DNA of 64,000 nucleotides from CAVQFB01 sp963711675. GTDB lineage: Bacteria > Acidobacteriota > Terriglobia > Terriglobales > Acidobacteriaceae. Below, piece by piece: positions 26,532 through 35,432 of this stretch. The DNA is taken from NCBI GenBank assembly GCA_963711675.1, contig CAVQFB010000004.1, positions 372,001 to 436,000 of the forward strand, written 5' to 3'. Numbering within the stretch: position 1 is the first letter of the stretch; each line of letters starts with the position of its first letter. Below the pieces are notes generated by a model. That model was not told the origin of the DNA. It saw nothing but the letters and a program-made list of their open reading frames with translations, and ran no database searches. Made by a program: the position numbers and the translations under genes.

Positions 26532-28112
26532 TCATTTTTCGAGATTCTCGTAGACCCGACGCGCTCGCGACATCATCTCGAGCACTCCATTCTTCTCGGC
26601 TTCCGTGTTCCAGTCCGGATGCGTCTTGGCTGCCTGTGCCAGCCGGTCAATCCAGGCAACGAAATACGTGGCATCTTCTTTGGGCTTGGGTGCGCTGCCC
26701 TCCACCGCAATGTAAACCGGACTGGTTGTGGCATAGGGATAAAGATCGAGAATCGGATATTCTGCTTTCTCGCTCCACGCGCGCAGCAAGCACCAACCTG
26801 TAGAAGAAATGGGCAACGTGCTTTCGACCTTCGCGCTCTGACGATCCTCGTTGAGCTGCAAATCACGGACTACTTTGCCATTGCACACCACCTGCAGATG
26901 ATCGATGGGGACGATCGATCGCATCCACGCAGTGAACTTCACTTCCTGATTGCCCGCAGGCAACTTCACCTCGTCACCCAACTCCTTCCCATCTAAGCTG
27001 AAGCCGAGCAATGGGCCATTTGTAGCAAAGGTGTGACCCTGTTTCAGCGACGCCAACCATGGCTCAATGCTCAGGGGGCCGGCCGGAACTTTCACGTAAA
27101 CGCGATTCAAACCCACCGGCCCACGCAGGGACGCGTAGTTGGCCATGGCATCTGTGCCCGCCGCGGTCGGCAGGCGGAAGCCGCAGTTCAGCAGGCGATA
27201 CCACACCGCTGCCGTGGACTTGTGATCGGCGAAGCCCACAACCTCGATGTAATCAACTTTCCCCAACGCCACGTCTACCGGCAGTTCGTCGGTCAGCGAT
27301 TCGTCTTTATCCGGATCGGGGATGGACTCGAAGGGATGAACGTATCCCACTACCCCCTGCTGTTCGTGGGCCATGTCTGCGACGTCTGCGTTAGTTGGGT
27401 AGAGGCTGGCGGCGGCGGTGTTCGGGTACGCCGAATAGCCCGGCAGCAGAAAGTTGCGAGTCAGGTTCAACAGCCCAAGGTGACCCCAGTAGCTGGTGTG
27501 GAATTCCTGTCCATGAAGCAGGAGATTCTCTGCCGTCGAAGCCGGATCAGGTTTCGTGCTGAAGTAAGCAATATCCGGAATACGCTGCTCTTTATTGACG
27601 ACTAGGTCTTGAACAATAGACAGGTTTTCCGCCGCCGCTTGCTCCACGAGGTGCTTGGGCGTGTTGCGGTACTCACCTGCGTAGTTCATGTGGACGTGAA
27701 CATCGCCGCTTACCCACTGCGTGTGCGGATCACGGGGTATATCCAGCGCCTTGAGCCGGATCACGACGCGCGTGTCTTGATCCGCATCCACCTGCACCGT
27801 TTGTTTTTCGAAGCGATACTCAAAGCCTTTCATGATCTCTACAGTGACTTTTCCGGTAGGAACCGCGACTTCGGTGGCACCGCTGCTATGGAAGTAATGC
27901 GCTTCAAACCGGCTCTCCTTGCGATCGAAGCTGTCATCCGCATTCATCCAGGCGGCTTCGGGAGCGTACGCGCGGCCATCTTCGCCTGTGATAAAGATCC
28001 GGGCCGGTGCCGGGTTGCCCGCGGGGTCGATCACAGACACAAGAAGGCGGCCCATCGGCCTCAAATACTTTCGCTCCTTCACTGCGACCTGCGTCTGCTC
28101 GCCTCCCGGCAC
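26532..28112 (-). CDS. CehA/McbA-type metallohydrolase domain (second piece of a frameshifted TolB-hydrolase gene)
   Basis: The 526-aa frame contains an N-terminal beta domain (RLLVSVIDPAGNPAPARIFI) and a PHP-like CehA/McbA metallohydrolase: metal-binding VSGDVHVHMNY, DLVVNKEQRIPDIAYF, GVVGYVHPFES, and AAGTDAMANYASLRG. Then comes a C-terminal beta domain. These hydrolases cut carbamates, esters or phosphoesters. Coding actually continues upstream of 28112 in the same frame (YGDFDNINPRWSPDGKQIAF) to about 28247, where it should join the TolB propeller of the next entry. The whole is probably one secreted protein. Confidence 0.78.
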   Translation of the reverse strand: MPGGEQTQVAVKERKYLRPMGRLLVSVIDPAGNPAPARIFITGEDGRAYAPEAAWMNADDSFDRKESRFEAHYFHSSGATEVAVPTGKVTVEIMKGFEYRFEKQTVQVDADQDTRVVIRLKALDIPRDPHTQWVSGDVHVHMNYAGEYRNTPKHLVEQAAAENLSIVQDLVVNKEQRIPDIAYFSTKPDPASTAENLLLHGQEFHTSYWGHLGLLNLTRNFLLPGYSAYPNTAAASLYPTNADVADMAHEQQGVVGYVHPFESIPDPDKDESLTDELPVDVALGKVDYIEVVGFADHKSTAAVWYRLLNCGFRLPTAAGTDAMANYASLRGPVGLNRVYVKVPAGPLSIEPWLASLKQGHTFATNGPLLGFSLDGKELGDEVKLPAGNQEVKFTAWMRSIVPIDHLQVVCNGKVVRDLQLNEDRQSAKVESTLPISSTGWCLLRAWSEKAEYPILDLYPYATTSPVYIAVEGSAPKPKEDATYFVAWIDRLAQAAKTHPDWNTEAEKNGVLEMMSRARRVYENLEK

Positions 28113-28200
28113 AGTTTGAAGCCACAGGGAAGTGTTACCGCCACGGTTGGAGATGAATGCTATCTGTTTGCCATCGGGTGACCAGCGCGGATTGATGTTG

Positions 28201-29061
28201 TCAAAGTCTCCATATGAGAGCGGGAGCGCGTCTCCACCCTGCGCCAGGCATTACCCAAAGCTGGTGCCACTGTTGACCCAGATAAGACGCGTAGACGATC
28301 CGTCTGCCGTCCGGCGAGAAGTCTGGCCGTGCTTTCCACGTCGTCTCTTCGTAGTGAATTTCGCGAGCCTCCGACCCCGGCTCGGCCTTCATCCTCCAGA
28401 AACCGCCCGTGCCGTAGATATGCCCGCGATTGGAGACGAACACAATCTCAGACCCGTCGGGCGACCACACTGGGCTTATCTCGTGATCGTATTGGCTGTA
28501 GTAATAGCGGGGCAGGGAACTGCGATTCTCCCCAGTGAGCCGCTGTACATCTTTCAATTCACCATTCTCAAACTTGCCGACGAAGATATGAAAGTGTCCA
28601 TGAAACGAAGTCGAGACAAACGCGATCCGCTTGCCATCGGGAGAAAATCGCGGCTCAAGATTGACCGCGCCGCCGTGGGTGAGTTGATGGATTTGCTTGC
28701 TAGCCACATCAAGTACCCACAGCTCCACCGCGTCGTTGTTGTAGGTTGTGTAGACGATCCAGCGCCCGTCAGGAGACCAGTCAGGCTGGTAGTCGTATCC
28801 CGGCCCCGCCGTCAGTTGCTCTGCTACTGTCGACCCGACATCCTGTCGCCACAGCGATCCCGCCATCGAATAGACGAGGGTATGAGAATCCGGTGCCCAG
28901 GCCACGGCACTCGGCCCAGTGGTCAACTGCGGCAGATACATTTCGCGGAAGTAATAGGCGTGCGGCAGGTCAATCTGCTTCAGAACCGGCTCGCGTTGCG
29001 CGAACGAGAAACCGCCCGTCGCACATGCGAGCAATCCCAGCACCCAGGTTCGAATCGACAA
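28201..29061 (-). CDS. Signal peptide and TolB-like beta-propeller (first piece of the same gene)
   Basis: TTG 29061 has GGAGG seven bases upstream. The frame encodes a signal peptide (TWVLGLLACATGGFSFA) and several WD40/PD40 propeller blades (YQPDWSPDGRWIVYTTY, EPRFSPDGKRIAFVS, PVWSPDGSEIVFVSNRGH, PDFSPDGRRIVYASYLGQ). After QQWHQLWVMP the frame derails into a tail at 28201. Removing one T near 28247 gives AQGGDALPLSYGDFDN and joins the hydrolase frame, for an ~842-aa protein. The same layout, propeller then CehA-type hydrolase, is known in Acidobacteriota amidohydrolase-like proteins. It lies 95 bp after the S15 gene. Confidence 0.78.
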   Translation of the reverse strand: MSIRTWVLGLLACATGGFSFAQREPVLKQIDLPHAYYFREMYLPQLTTGPSAVAWAPDSHTLVYSMAGSLWRQDVGSTVAEQLTAGPGYDYQPDWSPDGRWIVYTTYNNDAVELWVLDVASKQIHQLTHGGAVNLEPRFSPDGKRIAFVSTSFHGHFHIFVGKFENGELKDVQRLTGENRSSLPRYYYSQYDHEISPVWSPDGSEIVFVSNRGHIYGTGGFWRMKAEPGSEAREIHYEETTWKARPDFSPDGRRIVYASYLGQQWHQLWVMPGAGWRRAPALIWRL

Positions 29062-29156
29062 GAAGCGCCTCCACTCGGTCGGCTATCGCCGCCGCGAATT
29101 ATAACGGGCCCGCGATGTCCCCACACTGCTTTCGGCGGATCATCGCTGACCCACCA

Positions 29157-30245
29157 TTACTGGCCAATGATCGGAAGAATAATCCGGGACGGATGATCGC
29201 GGTCGTGGTAGATCCGAATGCTGGCTGCCTTGGCCTCGGCCGATGTGACCTCTGATTTCCCGCTTTGCAGATTACGGGAAAAATTCGGAAAGAAGCTCGC
29301 AGAAATCTGCACGCGAATGCGATGCCCTTTCTGAAAAACGTTGCTGGTGATCAGGTTGTCGAAGTGAACTTCGTAAATGCGATCTGGAGTGAGCCATTGC
29401 CGCCCTTGCTTCAGGTCGCGATAACTCGCGCGCACCACGTCGAGTCCCGGACTCATAAGATTGAAGGCAGTGCCGTCGGGAGCCACGTCCAGCAGGCGAA
29501 CCCACAGATCTGCATCGTGGCAGTCGCAGGAAAAGAAGATGCGCGCATGAATGGGGCCGGTCGCCTCTGTGTCTTGCGGCAGAATCGCCGAGTCGAACGT
29601 GAGCAAGTCCGCGCGTTTTGCCAGTTCTCGATAGTCATGAGCGCCGGACGAGCCATAGACGTTGCGCACCGGGTTGGTCGGATCCGACACAAACGTCGTG
29701 AACTCTTCCCGTCCGCCGGGGGCATCAAGGCTTAGCGTGCCGTGTGGGTTCTCCGGGTTCAGGCCCGCCAAGAAATATGGAGTCTCCTTCGAAACGGGTG
29801 GCCACGATTCCGCATCTCGCCACTGATTGGCTCCCATCACGAAATAGCGGACCAGCTTTTCGCGATCGACCCCATTGTCGACACCGCGCAGGTAGTGATC
29901 CATCCAGCGCAGAACCACGTCGTCGTAGTCGATGGCAGCAGCAGGTCCGAACTCCCGCTCTCCCGATTTGGTTTTTCCGGTGTTGTCAACGCCATGCACC
30001 CACGGCCCGAGCAACAGGTGAGTGCGTGGATTGGCTTGCCCAGAGCGGCTCTTCAGCAGGCCCGCGAAGTTGGTGGTAGCTCCTTCCGGTCCATAGTTAT
30101 CGTCATACCAGGCGGAAAGGTTGAGCACGGCGGCATGATTGCGATCGTATTTGTTGCGCAGTTCACACCAGTCCCACCACGGATCTTCCGCTGGATGACT
30201 GAGCCATTCATAGTAGTAAGGAGACGTGTCTTTTAATTCGGCCAA
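29157..30245 (-). CDS. CocE/NonD (S15) hydrolase, C-terminal piece
   Basis: Carries the rest of the alpha/beta hydrolase (WYDDNYGPEGATTNFAGL, GPWVHGVDNTG) and the C-terminal jelly-roll of X-Pro dipeptidyl-peptidase/cocaine-esterase proteins (FDSAILPQDTEATGPIHARI, SADLWVRLLDVAPDG-like, GHRIRVQISASFFPNFSRN). The catalytic Asp is in the AWYDDN region and the His in GPWVHG. The reading frame begins inside the fold with no initiation signal; it continues the 30208-30939 frame after a one-base insertion near 30239 (AGTCTTGG in place of AGTCTGG). Confidence 0.82.
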   Translation of the reverse strand: MAELKDTSPYYYEWLSHPAEDPWWDWCELRNKYDRNHAAVLNLSAWYDDNYGPEGATTNFAGLLKSRSGQANPRTHLLLGPWVHGVDNTGKTKSGEREFGPAAAIDYDDVVLRWMDHYLRGVDNGVDREKLVRYFVMGANQWRDAESWPPVSKETPYFLAGLNPENPHGTLSLDAPGGREEFTTFVSDPTNPVRNVYGSSGAHDYRELAKRADLLTFDSAILPQDTEATGPIHARIFFSCDCHDADLWVRLLDVAPDGTAFNLMSPGLDVVRASYRDLKQGRQWLTPDRIYEVHFDNLITSNVFQKGHRIRVQISASFFPNFSRNLQSGKSEVTSAEAKAASIRIYHDRDHPSRIILPIIGQ

Positions 30246-30939
30246 GACTTGCGAGCGGAACCTCGCTTTCCATCTTCAGGCCGAGTTGACTCCATGCGGT
30301 GAGCGCGTCTTTGTAGTTGTTCGGGCCGGGAAGGTTTTTCTTCACGCGAACATCCGGCGCGATGTTGTCCCATATCCACTCGATCCACGACATGTCCCAT
30401 GTACCACCCGCGAAAAAGAAATTCTGCGGAGAGGAGAACGTCATGGCGGGAACCATGGCTTTCAAATGGGGCGGATTCTCAACTGCCGCGAGCCACTGCA
30501 CCGCCCCCGGATAAGACAGACCAAACGTACCGACGGCGCCGTTCGACCAAGGCTGGCTCGCTGCCCACTCGATGGTGTCGTAGCCATCCCGCCCTTCGTT
30601 CTGGTAGGGACGGAATTCGCCATCTGACGCGTAGCGGCCGCGCACATCCTGCACGACAACCGCGTAACCGCGCTCCACGGCATGGGTGAAGGTCTTGTAG
30701 TTTTTGAGCGCCTCTTCCTTCCCGTAGGGAGTCCGATATACCAGCACCGGGAACGAGCCGTCCGGCCGGGGCAGCAGGATGTCGGCGCGCAGTACGACCC
30801 GGTCTCGCATGGGGATGGCTACGTCTTTCGCGATGACGTAGTTAACGCTCTCGGCTTGGGCTCGGATCGGAAACCAACTGGCCACCGTCAGTACTTCACA
30901 GACGAAAAGAAGAAAGACCAGGCGCCGTGAGATTTTCAT
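30208..30939 (-). CDS. CocE/NonD (S15) hydrolase, N-terminal piece
   Basis: Start at ATG 30939, giving a signal peptide (RLVFLLFVCEVLTVASWFPI ... AQA). The frame then reads ADILLPRPDGSFPVLVYRTPYGKEE in part, VVQDVRGRYASDGEF, and the nucleophile elbow GTFGLSYPG with catalytic Ser. It derails after PLASL and ends out of frame. Joined to the 29157-30245 frame, the enzyme is ~633 aa, normal for the family, which cleaves Xaa-Pro peptides, acyl esters or beta-lactam-type acyl groups. It begins 43 bp after the stop of an amino-acid permease on the same strand, so peptide or amino-acid catabolism is a plausible shared role. Confidence 0.82.
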   Translation of the reverse strand: MKISRRLVFLLFVCEVLTVASWFPIRAQAESVNYVIAKDVAIPMRDRVVLRADILLPRPDGSFPVLVYRTPYGKEEALKNYKTFTHAVERGYAVVVQDVRGRYASDGEFRPYQNEGRDGYDTIEWAASQPWSNGAVGTFGLSYPGAVQWLAAVENPPHLKAMVPAMTFSSPQNFFFAGGTWDMSWIEWIWDNIAPDVRVKKNLPGPNNYKDALTAWSQLGLKMESEVPLASLGRIKRHVSLLL

Positions 30940-30982
30940 GGATGCCGGAGAGTAGCACTTCGCGATCTGCCCCAACAAGGCA

Positions 30983-32290
30983 TCAGGGGGTGGAGTCCGC
31001 TGGGCCACGCTTGCGACGCACCCAAAGCCAATTCGCAAAGGCCAGCGCGACGGTAGCAATGAGGACGAGAGACTTGCTCAGATCCACCTGTGTCAAAAGC
31101 ACTATGCAGATGATCACTCCGAGAGACGCAAACAGATTTCCCGCGGGCAGTCTGAAAAACGCCGCGTTGGGCTGCTTCTTCCGGAGTGCCGGCAGCGCGG
31201 CGCAGGCCACGCCGTAGTAAATCAGCCTTGCGACCGCCGACAGAGTCAGATTCCACGCGAAGTTACCTAACAACGCCAGCAGCCACACCAGAATTCCAAG
31301 CACGATGATTGAGACATACGGTGTGTGATACCTGGGATGGACTGCCGCAAAAATGCGTGGAAAGTCGTCGGCCTCCGCCAGCGCATAGGTCACCCTCGGC
31401 ACTGCCAGGATCTTTGCGCTCAGGTATCCATAGAAAGACACTAGAGCGCCGATTGCTACCAATCCCGCGCCACCTCGTCCCATAGCCAGTCGCGCAACAT
31501 CAGCCAGAGGGCGTTGGCTGTGCGCCGCGTCAGGAAGAACGGCGATGACGACCCACTGAATCAGTGTGTAGATAACAACACACGCTGCCAGAGCGACAAA
31601 TAGTCCAAAGGCCGCGTCCCGCTTGGGATCACGGGCCTCAGCCATCGGAGTCAAGGCCGTCTCGAATCCGCCGTAAGCAAACACAAGCAATAACGCCGAC
31701 TTGAGCCACGCACTCGCAGGGGGCGTGGCTTGGACTGCATAAGAAGCGTGGTGGCCGGAGAAGACATAAATCGTTCCAGCGACAATAACCGCGCTGAGAG
31801 CCAGGACTTTCGCGCCGGTAAAGACATTGCTTACCCGCGTGCCCGCCCGCACACCCCGGTAGTTCACGAAAACCAGCACCCCCACCAGAATTGTGAGAAT
31901 GACGAATCGGGGAAGGGGTTGATTGGCCTGCGGCCAGAACTCACCCAGATAGATGACAAAAAGATTGGCATTGGCCGCAGGGGCGGCGATCTGGCCGAGC
32001 CACAACATCCAGCCCATCTGAATTCCAACCAGCCTGCCGAAGGCCACGCGCGCGTATAAATAAGGTCCGCCAGCTTGCGTGAACTGGGACGCGACCTCCG
32101 CGAAGCAGGCCATGATGATCCCGATGACAACTCCGGCGGCCAGCATTGCGATCGGGCTTGCGGTTCCAACCAGGCCCGCAACCACGGAGGGCAGCCCGAA
32201 AACCCCGCTCCCAATCACCGAATTCACTACCAAGGCCGCCAGACTCCAGCGGCCAATGGCGCGAACCAGATCAGTCTGCGACGAAGTCAC
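30983..32290 (-). CDS. Amino acid permease of the APC superfamily
   Basis: A 435-aa inner-membrane transporter with about 12 hydrophobic segments. The first, RWSLAALVVNSVIGSGVFGL, contains the unwound G-S/A-G-I/V-F motif that binds substrate in APC transporters. FAEVASQFTQAGGPYLYARV is the conserved segment around helix 3. Substrate cannot be told from sequence. GTG at 32290 is the initiator. It is the first gene of a same-strand run: permease, S15 hydrolase, TolB/CehA hydrolase, with gaps of 43 and 95 bp, so a peptide- or amino-compound-utilisation operon is likely. Confidence 0.87.
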   Translation of the reverse strand: MTSSQTDLVRAIGRWSLAALVVNSVIGSGVFGLPSVVAGLVGTASPIAMLAAGVVIGIIMACFAEVASQFTQAGGPYLYARVAFGRLVGIQMGWMLWLGQIAAPAANANLFVIYLGEFWPQANQPLPRFVILTILVGVLVFVNYRGVRAGTRVSNVFTGAKVLALSAVIVAGTIYVFSGHHASYAVQATPPASAWLKSALLLVFAYGGFETALTPMAEARDPKRDAAFGLFVALAACVVIYTLIQWVVIAVLPDAAHSQRPLADVARLAMGRGGAGLVAIGALVSFYGYLSAKILAVPRVTYALAEADDFPRIFAAVHPRYHTPYVSIIVLGILVWLLALLGNFAWNLTLSAVARLIYYGVACAALPALRKKQPNAAFFRLPAGNLFASLGVIICIVLLTQVDLSKSLVLIATVALAFANWLWVRRKRGPADSTP

Positions 32291-32412
32291 AGGCGAGTTT
32301 GTATCACATCGGGGTTGGCGATGGTGGAAGGTGATCCTTGGCGACCAGCCAATCCGGAAGCGTCAGCGATGCGTATAAAGTGAAGCAGGCATATTACCTG
32401 TCGGAGGAGGGT

Positions 32413-33126
32413 ATGGGGACGGCTGGCCGATGCGTGTTCATTACTGGCGGAACGGGGTATCTCGGAGGGCGCTTGATTCCTCGCTTGCTCGATCATGGCC
32501 ATCAGGTCCGGGCCCTGACACGGCCAGGGTCGGAAGCGAAGCTCCCCAAGGGCTGCGAGGTTGTGGTCGGCAATGCGCTCGATCATTCCACTTATGCCGA
32601 CAAAGTGCCTCCCTGCGACACTTTCATTCAGTTAGTGGGGGTGGCGCATCCTGGCCCGAGCAAAGGGGCCGCGTTCCGCAGTATCGATCTGCCTGCTGGC
32701 CTGGCGGGGGTTTCGGCAGCGGCCAAAGCACGCGTTCAGCACTTCATTTATGTGAGCGTCGCGCACCCTGCTCCGATTATGCAGTCCTATATAGAGGTGC
32801 GTCGGCAATGCGAAGCCTCCATCGCTGCTCATGGACTGAGGTCCACCATACTGCGCCCGTGGTACGTCCTGGGGCCCGGGCATCGCTGGCCTTATTTGCT
32901 GATTCCGTTCTACGGCCTTCTTGGAGCGCTGCCCGCCACCCGTGAGGGAGCCGAACGCCTGGGACTGGTGACCTTGGAGCAAATGGTCACCGCTCTCGAC
33001 GCGGCAGTCGAGAATCCTCCCACCGAAACGCGAATCTGGAACGTTCCACAAATCCGCAAAAGCCGCGCCAGAAGCGCGGCTACGGGCAGTAACGCCGCTT
33101 GCGCCGGCCCTCGTGTACCAAGGTAA
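32413..33126 (+). CDS. NAD(P)-dependent epimerase / NmrA-like short-chain reductase
   Basis: ATG 32413 is preceded by GGAGGAGG. The ~237-aa product begins with a Rossmann motif, FITGGTGYLGGRL, and continues with the atypical-SDR pattern VVVGNALDHSTY, HFIYVSVAHPAP, SYIEVRRQCEASI and STILRPWYVLGPGHRWPY. Ser and Tyr of the active site appear as YVSV and SYIEV-R, so catalysis may be modified. Similar proteins act on NDP-sugars or bind NAD(P) as sensors. The last ~20 residues come from a palindromic repeat (33061-33081) and look added. Confidence 0.75.
   Translation: MGTAGRCVFITGGTGYLGGRLIPRLLDHGHQVRALTRPGSEAKLPKGCEVVVGNALDHSTYADKVPPCDTFIQLVGVAHPGPSKGAAFRSIDLPAGLAGVSAAAKARVQHFIYVSVAHPAPIMQSYIEVRRQCEASIAAHGLRSTILRPWYVLGPGHRWPYLLIPFYGLLGALPATREGAERLGLVTLEQMVTALDAAVENPPTETRIWNVPQIRKSRARSAATGSNAACAGPRVPR
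33061..33081. repeat. Interspersed-type hairpin inside the 3' end of the epimerase gene
   Basis: AGCCGCGC and GCGCGGCT pair perfectly around a 5-base loop. The unit has the look of a short interspersed palindromic element. Its position inside the coding frame gives the odd SRARSAATG tail of the protein. Confidence 0.5.
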
Positions 33127-33216
33127 TGCTCGCAATTACCTAAGCTCATGCACAGGGGACATCTGGGCGCATTGTTTCGCCGATGAGATGTTGAGAGTGA
33201 GTTTGATCGTCGCAGA

Positions 33217-33618
33217 ATGACTGATCCCATGGACCGAGACGACTACCTGGACGAGATCCACATTCGCATTCTGCGCGTGACCGAAGACCTCCGCGCCATT
33301 CAGGAAGAACTGAACTACGCTGCCATGCAGGCGCCCGTCGACCCCGAACTCATGCAGGCCCTGAATGAGGTGCCGGAGATCGAAGCGATTCAGGTGTTAA
33401 GGACCGCACTCGACCAGATGCGCCACTTCCTCTGGTTCTATATGCAGGTGGTCAGCAATGAATCGGAAGTCGGCGAAAAGCTGCGCCAATCCATTGGTCA
33501 AAAAGGCGCAGACGATACGGCCTTCAAGTCCGCTTCCTTGGCGGAAAGACTGAAGTACACCACCGACGCCGCCATGCTGAGATACCTGAGCGAGGGCAAG
33601 AACCGAAAGCCGAACTAA
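33217..33618 (+). CDS. Helical cytoplasmic protein of unknown function
   Basis: A 133-aa acidic, all-helical soluble protein with coiled-coil-like heptads in RILRVTEDLRAIQEELNYA and a well-formed C-terminus (AERLKYTTDAAMLRYLSEG). No signal or membrane segment. Family not recognised; composition and codon use match the neighbours, so I take it as a real gene. It is convergent with nagA, 46 bp between stops. Confidence 0.65.
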   Translation: MTDPMDRDDYLDEIHIRILRVTEDLRAIQEELNYAAMQAPVDPELMQALNEVPEIEAIQVLRTALDQMRHFLWFYMQVVSNESEVGEKLRQSIGQKGADDTAFKSASLAERLKYTTDAAMLRYLSEGKNRKPN

Positions 33619-33664
33619 GACTCAGGTTCGGCATATCTGGTCCGCCCGCGGTCACCCCGAGAAA

Positions 33665-34846
33665 CTAATCAAGATCCACATTGCCACGGGTGATCGTTTT
33701 CCTGATCTCGCCCGCTGGACTCAGCACGACGATGTCCGCGTGCGCCCCCGGTACCAGCGCACCGCGCTGCTCCGAGATGCCCAGAACGCGCGCCGGATTC
33801 AGCGTGGCCGGCCGCAAAGCTCGTTGCAGATCCCACTCGGCGAACTTCATAACGTTCTGCACTGCGCGATCCATGGTCAATACGCTGCCCGCGAGCTTTC
33901 CGTCGGCAAGACAAACTCCGTCCTTCACCTCGACTTCAAATGACCCGAGGCGATACTTCCCGTTCGGCATACCGGTCGCGGCGGTGGCGTCGGTGACGAG
34001 CACGCTGCCGTTCAAGCCCTTGGCGTGAAGGAACAGCTTCACGATGGAGGGATCAAGATGCACCCCGTCTGCAATGATGTCGGCGGTAAGGTGCGAATCG
34101 GTCAGCACCTCAGCCAGAATTCCGGGATCGCGATGCCCCAGAGGTCTCATAGCATTGAAGGTGTGTGTGGCATGGCGAGCTCCAGCTTCTACGGCCGCCC
34201 GGGTCGATTCTAGCGAGGCATCGGAATGCCCCAGGCTGACGCAGACCTTGAGCCGCGCTGCTTCGGCGATGACTTCCGCCGCGCCGTCCAATTCGGGCGC
34301 GATCGTGATGACCTTGATATGTCCGCGAGCCGCTTGCCAGAAGCGCTGGAAAACCTCCACCGAAGGACGCAGCAGATTCTCCGGCGGATGCACCCCCCGG
34401 CGTGCATGACTGATGAACGGGCCTTCCAGGTGAATCCCGAGCGGCCACGCCCGCAGGTCATTGGCCGACCCGTTGTCCGCCGCATTTTCGATCGCCGAGG
34501 CCAGCCGCTCGAGTGCGGCCAGAATCACGTCGACCGGTGCGGTGACCGTTGTGGGGCAGTAGCTGGCCACTCCGTGCCGTGCCAACAACTCTTCCACGGC
34601 AGGCAAGACCTCGGCTCTGGCGTCCATGACGTCGTAGCCGGCGCTTCCGTGAATGTGCATGTCGATGAAGGCAGGGGCCAGCACCGCGTCGCCGAAATCC
34701 ACGAGCCGGGCGCCACCAGGAACGTCACAAGACACGCGGGAAGTGACCTCTACAATCTTGCCTTCTTCCATGATCAGCAGAGGCTGTTCCACCCGTTCGA
34801 TGGGGGTGAAAAGCGCGGTCGCCGTGAGTGCGATCATCTTTGGCAC
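33665..34846 (-). CDS. nagA: N-acetylglucosamine-6-phosphate deacetylase
   Basis: A 393-aa amidohydrolase-superfamily enzyme that converts GlcNAc-6-phosphate to glucosamine-6-phosphate and acetate in the cytoplasm, in cell-wall recycling and chitin use. Landmarks in order: FIDMHIHGSAGYDVMD (early metal-site His pair), HLEGPFISHARRGVHP (metal Glu), VSLGHSDA and ATHTFNAMRPLGHRDPG (metal His residues), and VLVTDATAATGMPNG (catalytic Asp). Length is normal. GTG 34846 or the ATG three codons later starts the gene. No nag transporter or nagB is adjacent. Confidence 0.9.
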   Translation of the reverse strand: MPKMIALTATALFTPIERVEQPLLIMEEGKIVEVTSRVSCDVPGGARLVDFGDAVLAPAFIDMHIHGSAGYDVMDARAEVLPAVEELLARHGVASYCPTTVTAPVDVILAALERLASAIENAADNGSANDLRAWPLGIHLEGPFISHARRGVHPPENLLRPSVEVFQRFWQAARGHIKVITIAPELDGAAEVIAEAARLKVCVSLGHSDASLESTRAAVEAGARHATHTFNAMRPLGHRDPGILAEVLTDSHLTADIIADGVHLDPSIVKLFLHAKGLNGSVLVTDATAATGMPNGKYRLGSFEVEVKDGVCLADGKLAGSVLTMDRAVQNVMKFAEWDLQRALRPATLNPARVLGISEQRGALVPGAHADIVVLSPAGEIRKTITRGNVDLD

Positions 34847-35249
34847 AGGTTCCGGTGCTGCCCGTAGTCTCGAAAAGTCCGAGTCTCGAACAGCTGGAGT
34901 CTCAGACAGCTAAGGTGGACCGAAAAGCATTCTATCGGAAAGCAAGAAGTGCATTTTCGTTGAGGACTCGAGAGCCTGCCTCAGGATATCGATCTGGTGA
35001 CATTCGATTCTCGTGATACAAGATCGCGCCTGCTTTCGGGCATGGGAGTTGGTCCACGGTTTTTCCCAAAGCCGGCTTCATGGCCCATGGTCCTGTTCTA
35101 AAGCTAGCATTACGATAAGACCCTGGCATACTGCTCAACTGAACCGTTGACTCGGATGCGTTATAATCAAAAGCTCGGAACGCGGCGCGTGCGACTTCGC
35201 GAGACTGTCGTTTAGAGGTCCGCAGCGCCGGTCGGTTTCCTTCTCTCGT
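34847..35249. other. Intergenic region before tRNA-Pro
   Basis: About 400 bp with no credible ORF. A loose triplication of a GAGTCTC/GTCTCGAA motif occurs at 34866-34906. It should hold the promoters of nagA (leftward) and of the tRNA (rightward). Confidence 0.45.
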
Positions 35250-35326
<77 letters not shown>

Positions 35327-35432
35327 ATCTTTTCAAATAGATGGATCGCATTTCTGGATTTTCGTCTACAGCGGTGTAGGCAAAATTGAGGCTGCCAAAT
35401 CCTTAGAGTTCAACTGACCTGCCTCGTTTTTC

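Noticed and set aside
28132..29196. Long plus-strand frame
   Set aside because: Shadow of the TolB/CehA gene; no initiation signal and composition typical of antisense.
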